DNA from: Chamaesiphon sp.
GTDB lineage: Bacteria; Cyanobacteriota; Cyanobacteriia; Cyanobacteriales; Chamaesiphonaceae
Assembly: GCA_026785875.1 (NCBI GenBank)
Contig: JAJAZF010000557.1
Coordinates: 1 to 5,407, forward strand
Length of the DNA stretch: 5,407 nucleotides
Direction of reading: 5' to 3'
Shown: positions 5,375-5,407 of the stretch, in pieces
How the letters are laid out: each line of letters starts with the position of its first letter
How positions within the stretch are numbered: the first letter of the stretch is position 1
Notes under the pieces: model-generated
What the model was told of the DNA's origin: nothing
Databases searched by the model: none
The model's input: only the letters and a program-made list of their open reading frames with translations
Translations under genes and position numbers: made by a program

Positions 5375-5407
5375 CTAGTGAGGTATCTTCCTAAATCCTC
5401 TCCCTAC

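Overview
The window looks like chromosomal DNA of a cyanobacterium. It carries about 28 copies of CGATCG, the core of the cyanobacterial HIP1 octamer; full GCGATCGC copies lie at 708-715 and 1249-1256. It also encodes the cyanobacterial-type bifunctional fructose-1,6-/sedoheptulose-1,7-bisphosphatase next to glutamyl-tRNA reductase, a gene order I recall from several cyanobacterial genomes. The genus cannot be fixed from the sequence; the density of CGATCG would fit something like Chamaesiphon, but that is only a guess.

Layout. Positions 1-872 (minus strand) hold thiL, cut by the window edge and missing its C-terminus. Next comes a 328-bp divergent intergenic region with a nested inverted repeat. 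Then follow glpX (1201-2238, plus, GTG start) and hemA (2584-3882, plus). The 345-bp spacer between them starts with short tandem heptamer repeats (TTTAGGC/TTTAGGG-like) in both orientations and ends with an AT-rich, hairpin-bearing hemA leader. The same repeats resume exactly at the hemA stop codon. After that come an unrecognised small membrane protein with a charged helical tail (3946-4428), a hicB-hicA type II toxin-antitoxin pair (antitoxin first, 4593-5062), and a final 345 bp with two inverted repeats and a long open frame lacking a normal start, perhaps a gene remnant.

Function. thiL (thiamine diphosphate synthesis), glpX (Calvin-Benson cycle) and hemA (first committed step of tetrapyrrole synthesis) are housekeeping genes of a photosynthetic cell; thiamine diphosphate also serves transketolase in the same carbon cycle. 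Nothing shows that they form one regulatory unit. Spacing, repeats and separate leader signals suggest hemA is transcribed at least partly on its own. The hicBA pair and its flanks are the accessory part. I did not find a clearly new system. The most unusual features are the heptamer repeats that begin at the stop codons of two consecutive genes and bracket hemA, and the uncertain start of hicB.
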